NCBI GenBank assembly: GCA_964609965.1
Contig: CAZSTS010000009.1
Span: forward strand, 1-64,000
Reading direction: 5' to 3'
Source of the DNA: JAHJDR01 sp964609965
GTDB taxonomy: Bacteria > UBA10199 > JADGCS01
DNA: 64,000 nt
Of the stretch, positions 1-8,693 are shown one piece after another. A program made the translations under genes and the position numbers. Positions within the stretch are counted from its first letter, which is position 1; each line of letters opens with the position of its first letter. A model generated the notes under the pieces. The model was not told the DNA's origin. It saw only the letters and a list, made by a program, of their open reading frames with translations, and did no database searches.

Positions 1-126
1 TCTTCATACCAAGCTTTTAGTGCTCGCTTTGGGGCACTTCCTTTTTGAACTCAGGTGTTAAACCTTTCCATTGCCCCGTTTATATTTCGCTTTCCTTTTA
101 CGGCCGCTCATTTTAAAAGCACTTTC

Positions 127-627
127 ATGTATGATAAAGTAATTAGAATTTTAGCCTCAGGCTTTGGTTTAGGTTATGCGCCCGTAGCGCCAGGAACCTT
201 TGGAACACTTATAGGAAGTCTTTTGTTCTTTTATTTAAGGGCTATGCCGCAAGGTTGGTTTATTAAATTCGCGCTATTGATTGCTGCGGTGTCTGTCTTA
301 ATCGCACACTTAGCGGAAAAAAGTTATAAAGAAAAAGACTGCCAAAAGATTGTGATCGATGAAGTGGCTGGTGTCTTATTCTGCTACGCTTTTGTATCCT
401 ATTCGTTGTTTAACTTGGTTATGGGATTTATCCTGTTTAGATTGTTTGATATTGCAAAAATTTTTCCAGCAAATCTTGCTCAAAACAAGCTCAAAGGGGG
501 CTGGGGAATTGTTGTTGATGACCTGGTCGCAGGAATTCAAGCCGGACTTTTACTCTATTTCTTGCCACAGATATTTGGATGGGTTGAGTTGGGGTTAAAA
601 ATGTTAGGAGTATTAGGCAAGGCTTAG
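127..627 (+). CDS. pgpA: Phosphatidylglycerophosphatase A
   Basis: Inner-membrane enzyme that dephosphorylates phosphatidylglycerol phosphate to phosphatidylglycerol. The protein (166 aa from this ATG) opens with the family signature ASGFGLGYAPVAPGTFGTL, then has DEVAGVLF and the C-terminal block KGGWGIVVDDLVAGIQAGL. The acidic residues of these blocks fit the metal-dependent PgpA family, and hydrophobic segments lie between them. A GTG at position 55 would add 24 residues unlike the family, so the ATG at 127 is preferred, although neither start has a clear ribosome site. It converges with ptsP and overlaps it by 4 bp. pgsA, the preceding step in the pathway, lies at 24.4 kb. Confidence 0.93.
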   Translation: MYDKVIRILASGFGLGYAPVAPGTFGTLIGSLLFFYLRAMPQGWFIKFALLIAAVSVLIAHLAEKSYKEKDCQKIVIDEVAGVLFCYAFVSYSLFNLVMGFILFRLFDIAKIFPANLAQNKLKGGWGIVVDDLVAGIQAGLLLYFLPQIFGWVELGLKMLGVLGKA

Positions 628-3014
628 AATGATGAAGCGCTTTCGTTCTTACCTATAGGGGCTCGGGTTTCTTGTAGAAAACAATCAAATTTATTTTTGA
701 TAAAATAATCTGCAACTTCTTTTCGTATCAATTGACCAGAATCCATGTTAAGGCATCTTTTTGCCAACCTTATTACAGAGGCTTCATTAAGGGCTTTTGC
801 CAATGTTTTGATCTTTGGTATAGCTCGTGGAGTCATCGACAGGCTGTCGATTCCCATTCCAATCAAAAGGACTGCGAGAAGAGGTTGTGATGCTGTGTCC
901 CCGCAAATATTTACTTTAATTTTGTTCTTGTGAGCCGCCAAAATTGTTCTTTGGATCATTTTTAAAACAGCAGGATGATAAGGGTCATAGAGCTTAGCGA
1001 CAAGGGGATTTGATCTATCAACAGCAAGACAATATTGAACAAGATCGTTTGTTCCTAAGGAAAAGAAATTTACTTCCTTGGCCAACAAGGACGCGATTTC
1101 GACAGCAGCAGGAACCTCAATCATAATACCCAAAGGGATGTGTTTTGCAAAGCCAAGCCCTTCATCAGAAAGTTCTTTTTTAACAGATTTGAGAATGGTT
1201 TTTATTTCTCTGATTTGTTCTACGGATGTGATCATGGGAAAAAGAAGCTTTATTTTTCCAAAATGTGATGCACGCAAAAGGGCTCTGAGCTGAATTCGAA
1301 ATAAATCTTTTCTTTCTAAAGAAAAACGAATGGCTCGCCAACCAAGAGAGGGATTGCTTTCTTTAGGGAGATTTAAATAAGGAACATATTTGTCCCCGCC
1401 AATGTCAAGTGTTCTGAATACAATACCACGGTTATCGGTGGCTTCTAAGGCTCGTTTGTAAATATTGAATTGGTCTTCTTCTGTTGGAAGTTGTTTTCTG
1501 ATCAAGAAAAGAAATTCTGTTCGGTAAAGGCCAATGGTATCGGCGCCTGACTCAATGGCTGCTTTAGCATGTACAACCATTCCTAGGTTGGCGCCAATGG
1601 GAAAGCTGCGTTTTGATTTTAATCCTAACTTAATTTTTTTGTCTTTGTTTGCATTAAAGCTTTTGGTGCGTTTTTCTAGTTCTTCGATTTCGTGTTTGTA
1701 AACATTGATAGTGGCGTTTGTTGGATTGATAATAATGAGCCCCGAATAACCATCGACGATAATAAAATCACCGTCTTTAAGTTGTGTGGGCATGGCTTTT
1801 AATCCGAGAACGCTTGGAATAGACAGTGAGTCAGCTAAAATAGAAATATGAGAATTTGCTCCGCCGCTTGAGGATATAAGGCCTTTGGTTTTTGATAAGT
1901 CGAGGTTAACAAAATCAGAAATTGACCAAAAGGGATTGTAGAAAATTGTGCTTTCTTTGACCTTGAAAAAGTCTGTTTTTGAAGACTCGCCATAAAGAAG
2001 GTGGTCGCTTATCTTTCTTGATATGTCTTGGATGTCGTAAGCACGTTCTTTAATGTATTCATCATGCGCTAGAGCCATTCGGTCCATGTATTTTTTTACA
2101 ATGATATCTAGTGATTTGATTGCAGACTGATTTTTTTTGATTTCGTTAATGATTTGTTGTTGGAAACTGTTGCTTTCGAGGAACAAAAGATAGGCTTCGA
2201 ATATGCTGGCTTCGTCAGGACCGAATTTGGCTTCTGCTTGTTTTTTTGTTTCGCGAATTTCGTGGCTGACATGTAAAAAAGCGTTTTTAACAAGATCAAT
2301 CTCTACTTGATAGTTTTGTTGTGGACCAGCTTCGTGCCTTCGTGCGTATTGGTGAGAAACGATTTTTAGTCTTCCCATGGCAATGCCTGGAACAGCGGGA
2401 ATTCCCTTAACAAAGTGATCCTTTAAATATTCGTAAGTAACCTCTTCTTGAGGTTTGTCTGCAGAGGCTTGGGCAATAGCTGTTTTATTAACCGTGCCAA
2501 CCGTTTCCATGAATTTTGCTTTTTCGATAAGGCTTACTGCAGGGATAGAAAGAGAAAGCAAAAAATCAATATCTGCTTTGCTAAACTTTGTTGTTTTGTG
2601 ATTTTGTACAGAAATAACTCCTATTGGGCTTGCATTGCAAACAAGAGGAACAGCTAAAAAAGAAGCGAACTTGCCTTCATCGAGGTTTTTTACAGAAAGA
2701 AAAGCCGAGTTTTTGTTGGCGTCAGCAATTGAAATTGGTTTGAGGAGTTTTAAACAGGTGCCTGTGAGACCGTCGTCAGGTTTAATAACAATTTTATCAA
2801 CAGAACTTTGAGCAAGGCCATGAGTTGCTTTTAGGGTAAGTTCATCTAATGTGCTGTCAAAAAGATACAAGGAACAGGCGTCTGTCTCCATGAGTTTTGA
2901 AACTTTTTCTACCAAGACATGCAAGACTCGTCCAAGATCATCCGGTGATTGTAACAAGACACCCAGATCCATTATTGAGACAAGCTCGTGTTTTTCTAAA
3001 CTGTGAACTTTCAT
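624..3014 (-). CDS. ptsP: PEP-protein phosphotransferase, EI-Ntr type with GAF domain
   Basis: First enzyme of a nitrogen-type PTS: it autophosphorylates from PEP and passes the phosphate to an HPr/NPr protein. Order: GAF sensor domain (about 15-165), EI N-terminal region (205-330), swivelling phosphohistidine domain with GGANSH (His389), then the PEP-binding barrel with LYRTEF (Arg498), GTNDLVQY and the catalytic-acid cysteine (Cys704). The block around Cys704 is CGDTASQP where the family usually has CGE-x-A-x-x-P, a conservative Glu-to-Asp change. Length (796 aa) fits PtsP. No HPr or EIIA gene is nearby, so its partners are elsewhere. Confidence 0.95.
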   Translation of the reverse strand: MKVHSLEKHELVSIMDLGVLLQSPDDLGRVLHVLVEKVSKLMETDACSLYLFDSTLDELTLKATHGLAQSSVDKIVIKPDDGLTGTCLKLLKPISIADANKNSAFLSVKNLDEGKFASFLAVPLVCNASPIGVISVQNHKTTKFSKADIDFLLSLSIPAVSLIEKAKFMETVGTVNKTAIAQASADKPQEEVTYEYLKDHFVKGIPAVPGIAMGRLKIVSHQYARRHEAGPQQNYQVEIDLVKNAFLHVSHEIRETKKQAEAKFGPDEASIFEAYLLFLESNSFQQQIINEIKKNQSAIKSLDIIVKKYMDRMALAHDEYIKERAYDIQDISRKISDHLLYGESSKTDFFKVKESTIFYNPFWSISDFVNLDLSKTKGLISSSGGANSHISILADSLSIPSVLGLKAMPTQLKDGDFIIVDGYSGLIIINPTNATINVYKHEIEELEKRTKSFNANKDKKIKLGLKSKRSFPIGANLGMVVHAKAAIESGADTIGLYRTEFLFLIRKQLPTEEDQFNIYKRALEATDNRGIVFRTLDIGGDKYVPYLNLPKESNPSLGWRAIRFSLERKDLFRIQLRALLRASHFGKIKLLFPMITSVEQIREIKTILKSVKKELSDEGLGFAKHIPLGIMIEVPAAVEIASLLAKEVNFFSLGTNDLVQYCLAVDRSNPLVAKLYDPYHPAVLKMIQRTILAAHKNKIKVNICGDTASQPLLAVLLIGMGIDSLSMTPRAIPKIKTLAKALNEASVIRLAKRCLNMDSGQLIRKEVADYFIKNKFDCFLQETRAPIGKNESASSF

Positions 3015-3062
3015 AAGCTATAAGTAGGAACTAATGCCGATATTCAGTGTACAAAGTTGCTT

Positions 3063-3085
3063 AAAGCCAAGTAAATCTTGGCTTT
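3063..3085. terminator. Perfect 9-bp hairpin between two minus-strand genes
   Basis: Arms of 9 bp (aaagccaag / cttggcttt) around a 5-nt loop, between the end of the minus-strand lipoprotein gene and the start of ptsP. No clear T-run follows on either strand, so a terminator role is only possible. Confidence 0.4.
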
Positions 3086-3214
3086 GTTCATGCCATATTT
3101 AATAAGATTTATAAATAGTTTTTCGAATTGCAAATGAAATAATCAGTAGCATTCAGTACATATTGTTTTAGATGAACTAAAAGTCAGTTTTAACCTGGTT
3201 TTACGGAGGTTTTT

Positions 3215-4120
3215 TTATTCAGAAACTGTGAGTGAACCAGCGATTCCATAAGCTGTTGGCAGGGTGGTTTCTTCGTTTCCAGAAATGACAGAGACAATAT
3301 CAATGTCAAATATCAGTTCACCAGCATCAACATCAGCTAGAGCATAAAAGGGCAAGTCTATGAAACGACCAGATTTATGAAAGCTCTTGTCAACACCTGT
3401 TACTCCTATGGTTAGGGTGTCGGCTTCTAAATCATCAAAAGTGACAGTGGCATTTGTGCGTGTTGCTGCTTCGCGGAGGCTTTGTGATGTGAGGTCATTA
3501 GAATCAATGGCAAGAGTGTCTGAATCGTAGTAAACCGTGAATTCAATGTATTCAATGTCGTAATCTTCGGCATTATCAAAATCAATAAAGTAGTTGATGT
3601 CTAGGACAAACTCCTCTGACTCACTTAACGATTCTACCTCTACATTTCCCAGGCAGACGTATAGTTCTGTTGTGGTTTCATTGTCTGAGGAGGGGCAATC
3701 TTCGTTTGTGCTGTCTTCAGTCACAAACAATGTGTACCATTCACTGTCTTCTGTAACACCATCATCATACCAGCAACCATACCAACAATCATCGTACCAC
3801 CAATCATACCAGTCATTGTCAATGGCATAGACAGTGACTCTAAATTCAAAGTTGCCAAGTTCTGTGGGTGTTCCGGCTATCTCCCCGTTTGAACCAACAA
3901 CAACGCCGCTAGGTAAAGAACCAGATGAGTACGAAAAAACAAGATCAGAGGAATCAAATAATTCCCAGTCTTCATCTACTGCAGTGAGTGAATAGGAATA
4001 AGGTTCGTCAACAACAGCAATGCTGAGTGTGGCTTCATACAGGTTGGCCCCGCACGAAGTGCCTAAAATAACTAAGGCTGCAAGAAGCAAATAAAGAAGC
4101 CCTGATTTTACCCCGCTCAT
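3215..4120 (-). CDS. Lipoprotein with putative Ig-like and cohesin-like domains
   Basis: Secreted surface lipoprotein of unknown role. An N-terminal signal ends in a lipobox (LGTSC, Cys23). Residues about 30-105 resemble a He_PIG putative Ig domain (SLPSGVVVGSNGEIAGTPTE). Next is a short segment extremely rich in Trp, Tyr and Asp with two cysteines (about 105-125). The C-terminal half (about 150-295) alternates beta strands in the manner of cohesin-type domains (EFTVYYDSDTL, then a late ADVDAGELIFDI). Protein is strongly acidic. The domain assignments come from sequence pattern only. It stands alone between ptsP and rsmE. Confidence 0.75.
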   Translation of the reverse strand: MSGVKSGLLYLLLAALVILGTSCGANLYEATLSIAVVDEPYSYSLTAVDEDWELFDSSDLVFSYSSGSLPSGVVVGSNGEIAGTPTELGNFEFRVTVYAIDNDWYDWWYDDCWYGCWYDDGVTEDSEWYTLFVTEDSTNEDCPSSDNETTTELYVCLGNVEVESLSESEEFVLDINYFIDFDNAEDYDIEYIEFTVYYDSDTLAIDSNDLTSQSLREAATRTNATVTFDDLEADTLTIGVTGVDKSFHKSGRFIDLPFYALADVDAGELIFDIDIVSVISGNEETTLPTAYGIAGSLTVSE

Positions 4121-4262
4121 ACTGAAAATAACGACTTTTGACCCCTTCCAGGTCTAATTTTCTTTTATAAATTGAGTGGTTACTAAGATTGATCTTTGCT
4201 AGCCTTTGTTAAGAAATGAAGGAAGATTCCAAGCCCTGAATAGATATAACCAGCTAATAATA

Positions 4263-4943
4263 TTAAAGATATTTAAGGGTAATGGCTAAGGCTAGAGCAG
4301 CGGTTTCGGCTCTCAAAACAGTGCTTCCCAGGGAAATGGCTTGGGCGTTATTTTTTGTCAAAAAGGCGATTTCTTCATCTGTAAAGCCCCCTTCAGGGCC
4401 TATGAAGATTGTGGGTTCCTTCGACTCACTTCGTTCGCTCAGGACAGGCGTGGGTTTGTGGCCGAAGAAGTAGTTTCTGTCTTTTTCAAATGTCATTTCT
4501 TTGAGAGGAATGGGTTCTAGGATTGTTAGGGGCCAGCAGCGTTCACATTGTTTTTGTGCTGTGACAGATATCTTATTGAGTCGTTCAATTTTATCTTTTG
4601 AAAGGTCCTTTTGTTGGCAGCGATTTGTGTGCATAAGCTGAATGGTTTCGACATTCAGTTCTGTTAATTTTTCAACAGCCCACTCCATTCTTTTCTGATC
4701 AATCAGCGGAAGGCAAGCTGTGATGGCGCCAGGCTTTGGGACAAGTTCTTGAGAAGTCACAGCGAACGTTAAGGGTTTTGTTTCTTGCACAGTAGCGCAT
4801 GCCTTGAGCCCTTGGTTGTCTGTGAGCCAAACAACTTCTCCACAACGTATGCGCATTACTTTTAAAAGATGGTGTTCATCTTCTTTTGATAATTCAAGTG
4901 GGAGCTTTAGTCCGGGGTTATTTTTTATAATAAAGATAGGCAT
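4263..4943 (-). CDS. rsmE: 16S rRNA m3U1498 methyltransferase
   Basis: SPOUT-class methyltransferase that makes 3-methyluridine at position 1498 (E. coli numbering) of 16S rRNA using S-adenosylmethionine. Family features seen: N-terminal PUA-like segment with HHLLKVMRI, central MEWAVEKLTELNV, and the C-terminal knot with FIGPEGGF and LGSTVLRAETAAL. It overlaps the 3' end of prmA by 26 bp, so the two are probably cotranscribed. Just before the GPEGGF block the protein carries an 11-residue insert (VLSERSESKEP) encoded by a dispersed palindrome. It falls in a loop and should be tolerated. Confidence 0.95.
   Translation of the reverse strand: MPIFIIKNNPGLKLPLELSKEDEHHLLKVMRIRCGEVVWLTDNQGLKACATVQETKPLTFAVTSQELVPKPGAITACLPLIDQKRMEWAVEKLTELNVETIQLMHTNRCQQKDLSKDKIERLNKISVTAQKQCERCWPLTILEPIPLKEMTFEKDRNYFFGHKPTPVLSERSESKEPTIFIGPEGGFTDEEIAFLTKNNAQAISLGSTVLRAETAALALAITLKYL
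4418..4448. repeat. Palindromic REP-like element inserted in rsmE
   Basis: The element begins ccttcgactcacttcg and ends ctcaggacagg, an imperfect hairpin of the CCTTCGAC...GCTCAGG family. Related copies occur near 24044, 24129 and 27947. Here it is read in frame in rsmE as VLSERSESKEP. Confidence 0.75.
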
Positions 4944-5802
4944 TCCAGTTTGCTGATTGTTTAGTGGTTATAAGTTTTAAGTCAGAAAAAGTCTTTTCAA
5001 TAATATCTTTTCTTTCTGAAATTATTCCTGAAAGAATCAAAAATCCCTCGGGCAAAAGCAGGCTGACAAGCTCATCGTGAAGCTCACAAAGGGTTTCTGC
5101 AATAATGTTTGCCACAACAACCTTGGCAGGGGTGAGGTTTTTGTGCACGATGGGTCCTTTGTTTGCATAAAAGAAAATGTCTTTTGCCTCTGGATTTCTT
5201 TCTAGATTTTCTTTTGCTGTTTCAATGGCAGGTTCTTCCACATCAAAACCAACAACGTTTTCAAAGCCAGCGCGTTTAGCAATGATCGAAAGAATGCCGC
5301 TGCCGCAACCGACATCTATGAGGCTATGAAGGTTTGGGTTTTTTTCAATGAGCTCAGAAATGAATTCTACACAAAACTTTGTTGTGTCATGTTGCCCTGT
5401 TCCAAAGGCCATGCCAGGGTCCAGGGTAATGACTTTTTCGTTTCCCTCTTTTTGATATTCTTCCCAACTAGGACGGATCACAATGTCTTTTGTAAGAAAA
5501 AAAGGCTTAAAGTATTTTTTCCACTCCGTTGCCCAGTTGCCTTGAGGGATTCTTTCGATGTCTGTCAGTTTTGTTTCTGGGGTTTCTAGCATTTGTACCT
5601 GTTTTTTTAAAAGATCGATGGAAGAATTATCGGGAAAATAGGCGAGCAACTCCGCTTGTTCTGTGGCCTCATTTGCGTCTAAGGGCAGGTTTACATAGCT
5701 GCCTAAAGAACCTATTTGTTCAAGTCTCGCCTGAAAATCTTCGACGTTTTGATCAAGAAGCTGCCAACGGGTCTCGAACCAATGGTTTTTTTTATCATTC
5801 AT
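4918..5802 (-). CDS. prmA: Ribosomal protein L11 methyltransferase
   Basis: Class I SAM-dependent methyltransferase that methylates ribosomal protein L11. Motifs: DPGMAFGTGQHDTT before the fold, SAM-binding DVGCGSGILSI, acidic end of strand 2 (GFDVEEPA) and VVANIIAETL. The ATG at 5802 gives 294 aa, the usual family length, and has an AGG ribosome site about 12 nt upstream; an upstream ATG at 5856 would add 18 unrelated residues. Followed by overlapping rsmE, so the pair forms a ribosome-modification operon. Confidence 0.94.
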   Translation of the reverse strand: MNDKKNHWFETRWQLLDQNVEDFQARLEQIGSLGSYVNLPLDANEATEQAELLAYFPDNSSIDLLKKQVQMLETPETKLTDIERIPQGNWATEWKKYFKPFFLTKDIVIRPSWEEYQKEGNEKVITLDPGMAFGTGQHDTTKFCVEFISELIEKNPNLHSLIDVGCGSGILSIIAKRAGFENVVGFDVEEPAIETAKENLERNPEAKDIFFYANKGPIVHKNLTPAKVVVANIIAETLCELHDELVSLLLPEGFLILSGIISERKDIIEKTFSDLKLITTKQSANWNAYLYYKK

Positions 5803-5875
5803 AGTCAAAATTACCTGTAAAACCGCAAGTCTATTGCCTCTTGGTTTTTTTGTCAAAATTAGCTAGGGACGGGCA

Positions 5876-6505
5876 ATGGAAACAAAGCAAAACTCACAAG
5901 AGCTTAAGCTCTGCGACTGGGAAGCTGGTTGGAAAACCGATACCATCAAAGCTTATATGAACACGCTTATCGAAGTGATAAGCCATCCCATTTCTTATTT
6001 TGGTAAGATAAAACCATTTAAAGATTATCTTAGCCTTTGCGTGTTTATTTACATTAACAGTTTGATTGCTGTTGTAGCTTCTTTTGGTGTTCATTTTACG
6101 GTTAACTCTTTGACCGAACAAGCTGGAGCGCTTGTTTTTGGTATCACCGGATTTGGGTGTGCTGTTATCTTTGCCCCCTTTGTTGCTATTGGTTTTGCTT
6201 TTCTGGTTAGTGCCATACTCCATTTTTGTTTAAAAATAGTGGGTGGAACAAAAAAGGGTTTTGAAACAACAGTAACTGTTTATGGCCTTGGTTTGGTGAC
6301 ATCTGTTTTTGGGGTGGTTCCCGTTTTAGGTTTTTTTATCACTTTTGTGTATACATTTTTAACCAATATTGGCGGAATGGCTAGGGCGCATGAAATTTCA
6401 GTTTGGAGAGCTGCTGTTGCTTTTTTTCTCCCCGTTTTGCTTTGTTGTTGCTTCATCTTTCTGGTGGCTGGCATTTTTGGCAGCTTAGATTTTATACCCC
6501 GTTAA
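5876..6505 (+). CDS. Yip1-domain integral membrane protein
   Basis: A 209-residue protein with a soluble N-terminus (about 40 aa) that includes a membrane-proximal HPISYFGKIKP, then about five hydrophobic helices. This layout matches bacterial Yip1/YIF1-domain proteins, whose biochemical role is unknown. A GGGACGGG-type ribosome site precedes the ATG. Only 12 bp separate it from hpnH, so they are probably cotranscribed, which hints at a membrane-lipid context without proving it. Confidence 0.75.
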   Translation: METKQNSQELKLCDWEAGWKTDTIKAYMNTLIEVISHPISYFGKIKPFKDYLSLCVFIYINSLIAVVASFGVHFTVNSLTEQAGALVFGITGFGCAVIFAPFVAIGFAFLVSAILHFCLKIVGGTKKGFETTVTVYGLGLVTSVFGVVPVLGFFITFVYTFLTNIGGMARAHEISVWRAAVAFFLPVLLCCCFIFLVAGIFGSLDFIPR

Positions 6506-6517
6506 AAGAGAATCGCT

Positions 6518-7522
6518 ATGTCTGTTCCTGTTTCACAAGGACTCAAGATCTTTTCCTATATTTTACGACAAAAGCTGTCGGGCAAAAAACGATTTCCATT
6601 AGTTCTCATGCTTGAGCCTCTCTTTCGTTGTAATTTATCTTGCGCAGGTTGTGGCAAGATTCAATATTCTAAAGAGATTCTCGATAAAAAACTCTCAGTA
6701 ATAGAATGTCTTGATGCAGCCAACGAGTGTGGCGCTCCCATAGTTTCGATCCCTGGAGGCGAGCCGCTTTTGCATCCTGAAATAGGAGAGATTGTAGCGG
6801 GGCTTATAAAACAAAAACGCTATATTTATTTTTGCACAAATGCCATTTTACTCAAACGAAAACTCCACTTATTCAAGCCTTCAAAGTATCTCACTTTCAG
6901 TGTTCATTTAGACGGACTCAAAGAAGAACATGACAAAGCTGTGTGTCGAGAGGGTGTGTTTGATCAGGCTGTAGCGGGCATCAAAGAAGCTCTTAGCCAG
7001 GGCTTTCGTGTGACAACTAACACAACTTTATTTGATTGGATTGACCCGCGTCGCTTACAAGAGTTTTTTGATTTTGCCATGCAAATGGGCATAGAAGGCA
7101 TGGTGATTTCTCCAGCTTATCCCTACGAAAAAGCGCCAGACCAAGAAAATTTTCTCCATAGAAAAAAATCACGCGAGTATTTCAAAAAAGTTCTTTCTCA
7201 GCCAAAAGAAGATTGGGTTTTTAATCAGTCTCCTTTTTATCTAAAATTTCTCAAAGGGGAGATAGAGTATCAATGCACGCCTTGGGGAACACCCACTCGA
7301 AATGTTTTTGGTTGGCAACAGCCTTGCTATCTTTTGGAAGAAGGGTTTGCCAAGACTTATAAAGAGCTTATCGAAGAAACAAACTGGGCTGAGTATGGTA
7401 CAGGAACGAACCCCAAATGTGCAGATTGCATGGTAAGCTGCGGGTATGAGCCTTCTGCAGTGTATGATTCCTTTTCGTCTTTTAAAAAATTCTTTCAAAC
7501 CGTGAGAGAGTATAAGACTTGA
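6518..7522 (+). CDS. hpnH: Radical SAM protein of the adenosyl-hopene transferase (HpnH) family
   Basis: HpnH joins the adenosyl group of SAM to the hopane side chain in hopanoid biosynthesis. Seen here: CxxxCxxC radical-SAM motif at Cys38, Cys42 and Cys45 (RCNLSCAGCGKI), the diagnostic ECGAPIVSIPGGEPLLHPEI segment, a SPOUT-unrelated SVHLDGL barrel strand, and C-terminal cysteines in PKCADCMVSCGYEPSA. Length 334 aa fits. No squalene-hopene cyclase or other hpn gene is present in the window, so the substrate in this organism is inferred from family alone. Confidence 0.85.
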   Translation: MSVPVSQGLKIFSYILRQKLSGKKRFPLVLMLEPLFRCNLSCAGCGKIQYSKEILDKKLSVIECLDAANECGAPIVSIPGGEPLLHPEIGEIVAGLIKQKRYIYFCTNAILLKRKLHLFKPSKYLTFSVHLDGLKEEHDKAVCREGVFDQAVAGIKEALSQGFRVTTNTTLFDWIDPRRLQEFFDFAMQMGIEGMVISPAYPYEKAPDQENFLHRKKSREYFKKVLSQPKEDWVFNQSPFYLKFLKGEIEYQCTPWGTPTRNVFGWQQPCYLLEEGFAKTYKELIEETNWAEYGTGTNPKCADCMVSCGYEPSAVYDSFSSFKKFFQTVREYKT

Positions 7523-7542
7523 TTGTGCGGTATTAATCAGGT

Positions 7543-7597
7543 GCAATAATATAATCTGGTTTCACTGGATGAGGGCATAATCTACTGATATTATTGC
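7543..7597. repeat. Inverted repeat downstream of hpnH
   Basis: Arms gcaataatat (7543-7552) and atattattgc (7588-7597) are perfect 10-bp inverted copies with a 35-bp spacer. The rest of the 177-bp gap to the next gene holds no other structure that I can support. Confidence 0.4.
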
Positions 7598-7699
7598 GTT
7601 TAAAACAAGCAACTTCTCGTAATAGTTTGCGATAATAGACTCAGGGCAAATAGGGTTTCCACCTAATTTATTTAACACAAGATTAAAAAGGCGTTTGTT

Positions 7700-8632
7700 A
7701 TGGTTTTTGGGCAAACCGCAACAACAACAACATCATCATCATCATGTCTATCCGTAGCTAATAATTTTCCTGTTAGAACTGTAGCAGATCATAGCTTGAT
7801 TGATTTGTCAGGAGGCCCTTTTGTCATGGGTTCCGCCGCTACAGACCCAGTTACAGCTACTGATACTAAACCGCAATGGGTTGACGTTCCTCCTATTTCA
7901 GTCGGACAGACAGCAATAACAGAAGCGCAATGGCATGCAGTGATGGGGGGAGGTGCAACACAACAAAATTATCCAAAGGCAAGGATTTCTTGGCAAGATG
8001 CAGCGCACTTTTTGGAACAATTCAATACAGAGCATGAGGAAGAATTTGGTTTGTTAAGAGAACACGAATGGGAATATGTGGCTAGAGGGCCTGTTGTTAA
8101 TTTGCGTGAAGTAATGGAAGAAGAGGGGGTAGGTGTTTGTGACTTTGCAGATTGGACTGACAGGCGTTTTGAAAATTTTGTCGAGAGCTTAACAATTGGT
8201 TCTCAGATTCATGTTGATCCAAAAAGCAATGAGATTAGCAAGTTGCTAAGGGGGGCTGGTCCTCTCTATGGCTGGCGCGTGTATGCTACGCCGTCGGGAA
8301 AGTTTAGCACAAATGAGATATGGGCGGCTCGAACTTGCGAAGCAGGCTCAAAACCCGCGGACGTTGGTACACCCAATGCATATGGTGCCTATCATATGAA
8401 TGGAAATCTATGGGAATGGGTTGCTGATTTGTATCATCCAGTTTTTAGTGTAAAGAATCCAATACATCCTGATTCAAATCAAAGAATAGGCTTCAAGAAT
8501 TTTTTTCGCGTTATTCGCGGTGGTTCTTGGAATTTAGGCGCCTGGAGGGTACGTTCTGCTTATCGTTTTCGATTTCTTTACTATTATCGTAACGTCCATG
8601 TCGGGTTTCGCATTGTGCAGCGAAACAATTGA
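7700..8632 (+). CDS. SUMF1 / formylglycine-enzyme-fold protein, probably non-FGE
   Basis: Fold-level member of the FGE-sulfatase family: FVMGSAATDP near the N-terminus, AITEAQWHAVMG, RISWQDAAHFLEQFN, LREHEWEYVARG, AYGAYHMNGNLWEWVADLY and the C-terminal RVIRGGSWNLGAWRVRSAYR. True formylglycine-generating enzymes have cysteines near the GGSW block. None is present here, so sulfatase activation is unlikely and a binding or other role is more probable. No signal peptide is evident. Its last 35 bp run close to dapF, whose start is 61 bp downstream of the stop. Confidence 0.85.
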   Translation: MVFGQTATTTTSSSSCLSVANNFPVRTVADHSLIDLSGGPFVMGSAATDPVTATDTKPQWVDVPPISVGQTAITEAQWHAVMGGGATQQNYPKARISWQDAAHFLEQFNTEHEEEFGLLREHEWEYVARGPVVNLREVMEEEGVGVCDFADWTDRRFENFVESLTIGSQIHVDPKSNEISKLLRGAGPLYGWRVYATPSGKFSTNEIWAARTCEAGSKPADVGTPNAYGAYHMNGNLWEWVADLYHPVFSVKNPIHPDSNQRIGFKNFFRVIRGGSWNLGAWRVRSAYRFRFLYYYRNVHVGFRIVQRNN

Positions 8633-8693
8633 AAAAAACTTCGACAAAACCCAAAAGTTGTGTCTTTTTCCCAAGTTTGCTAGCTTGCGGGAT

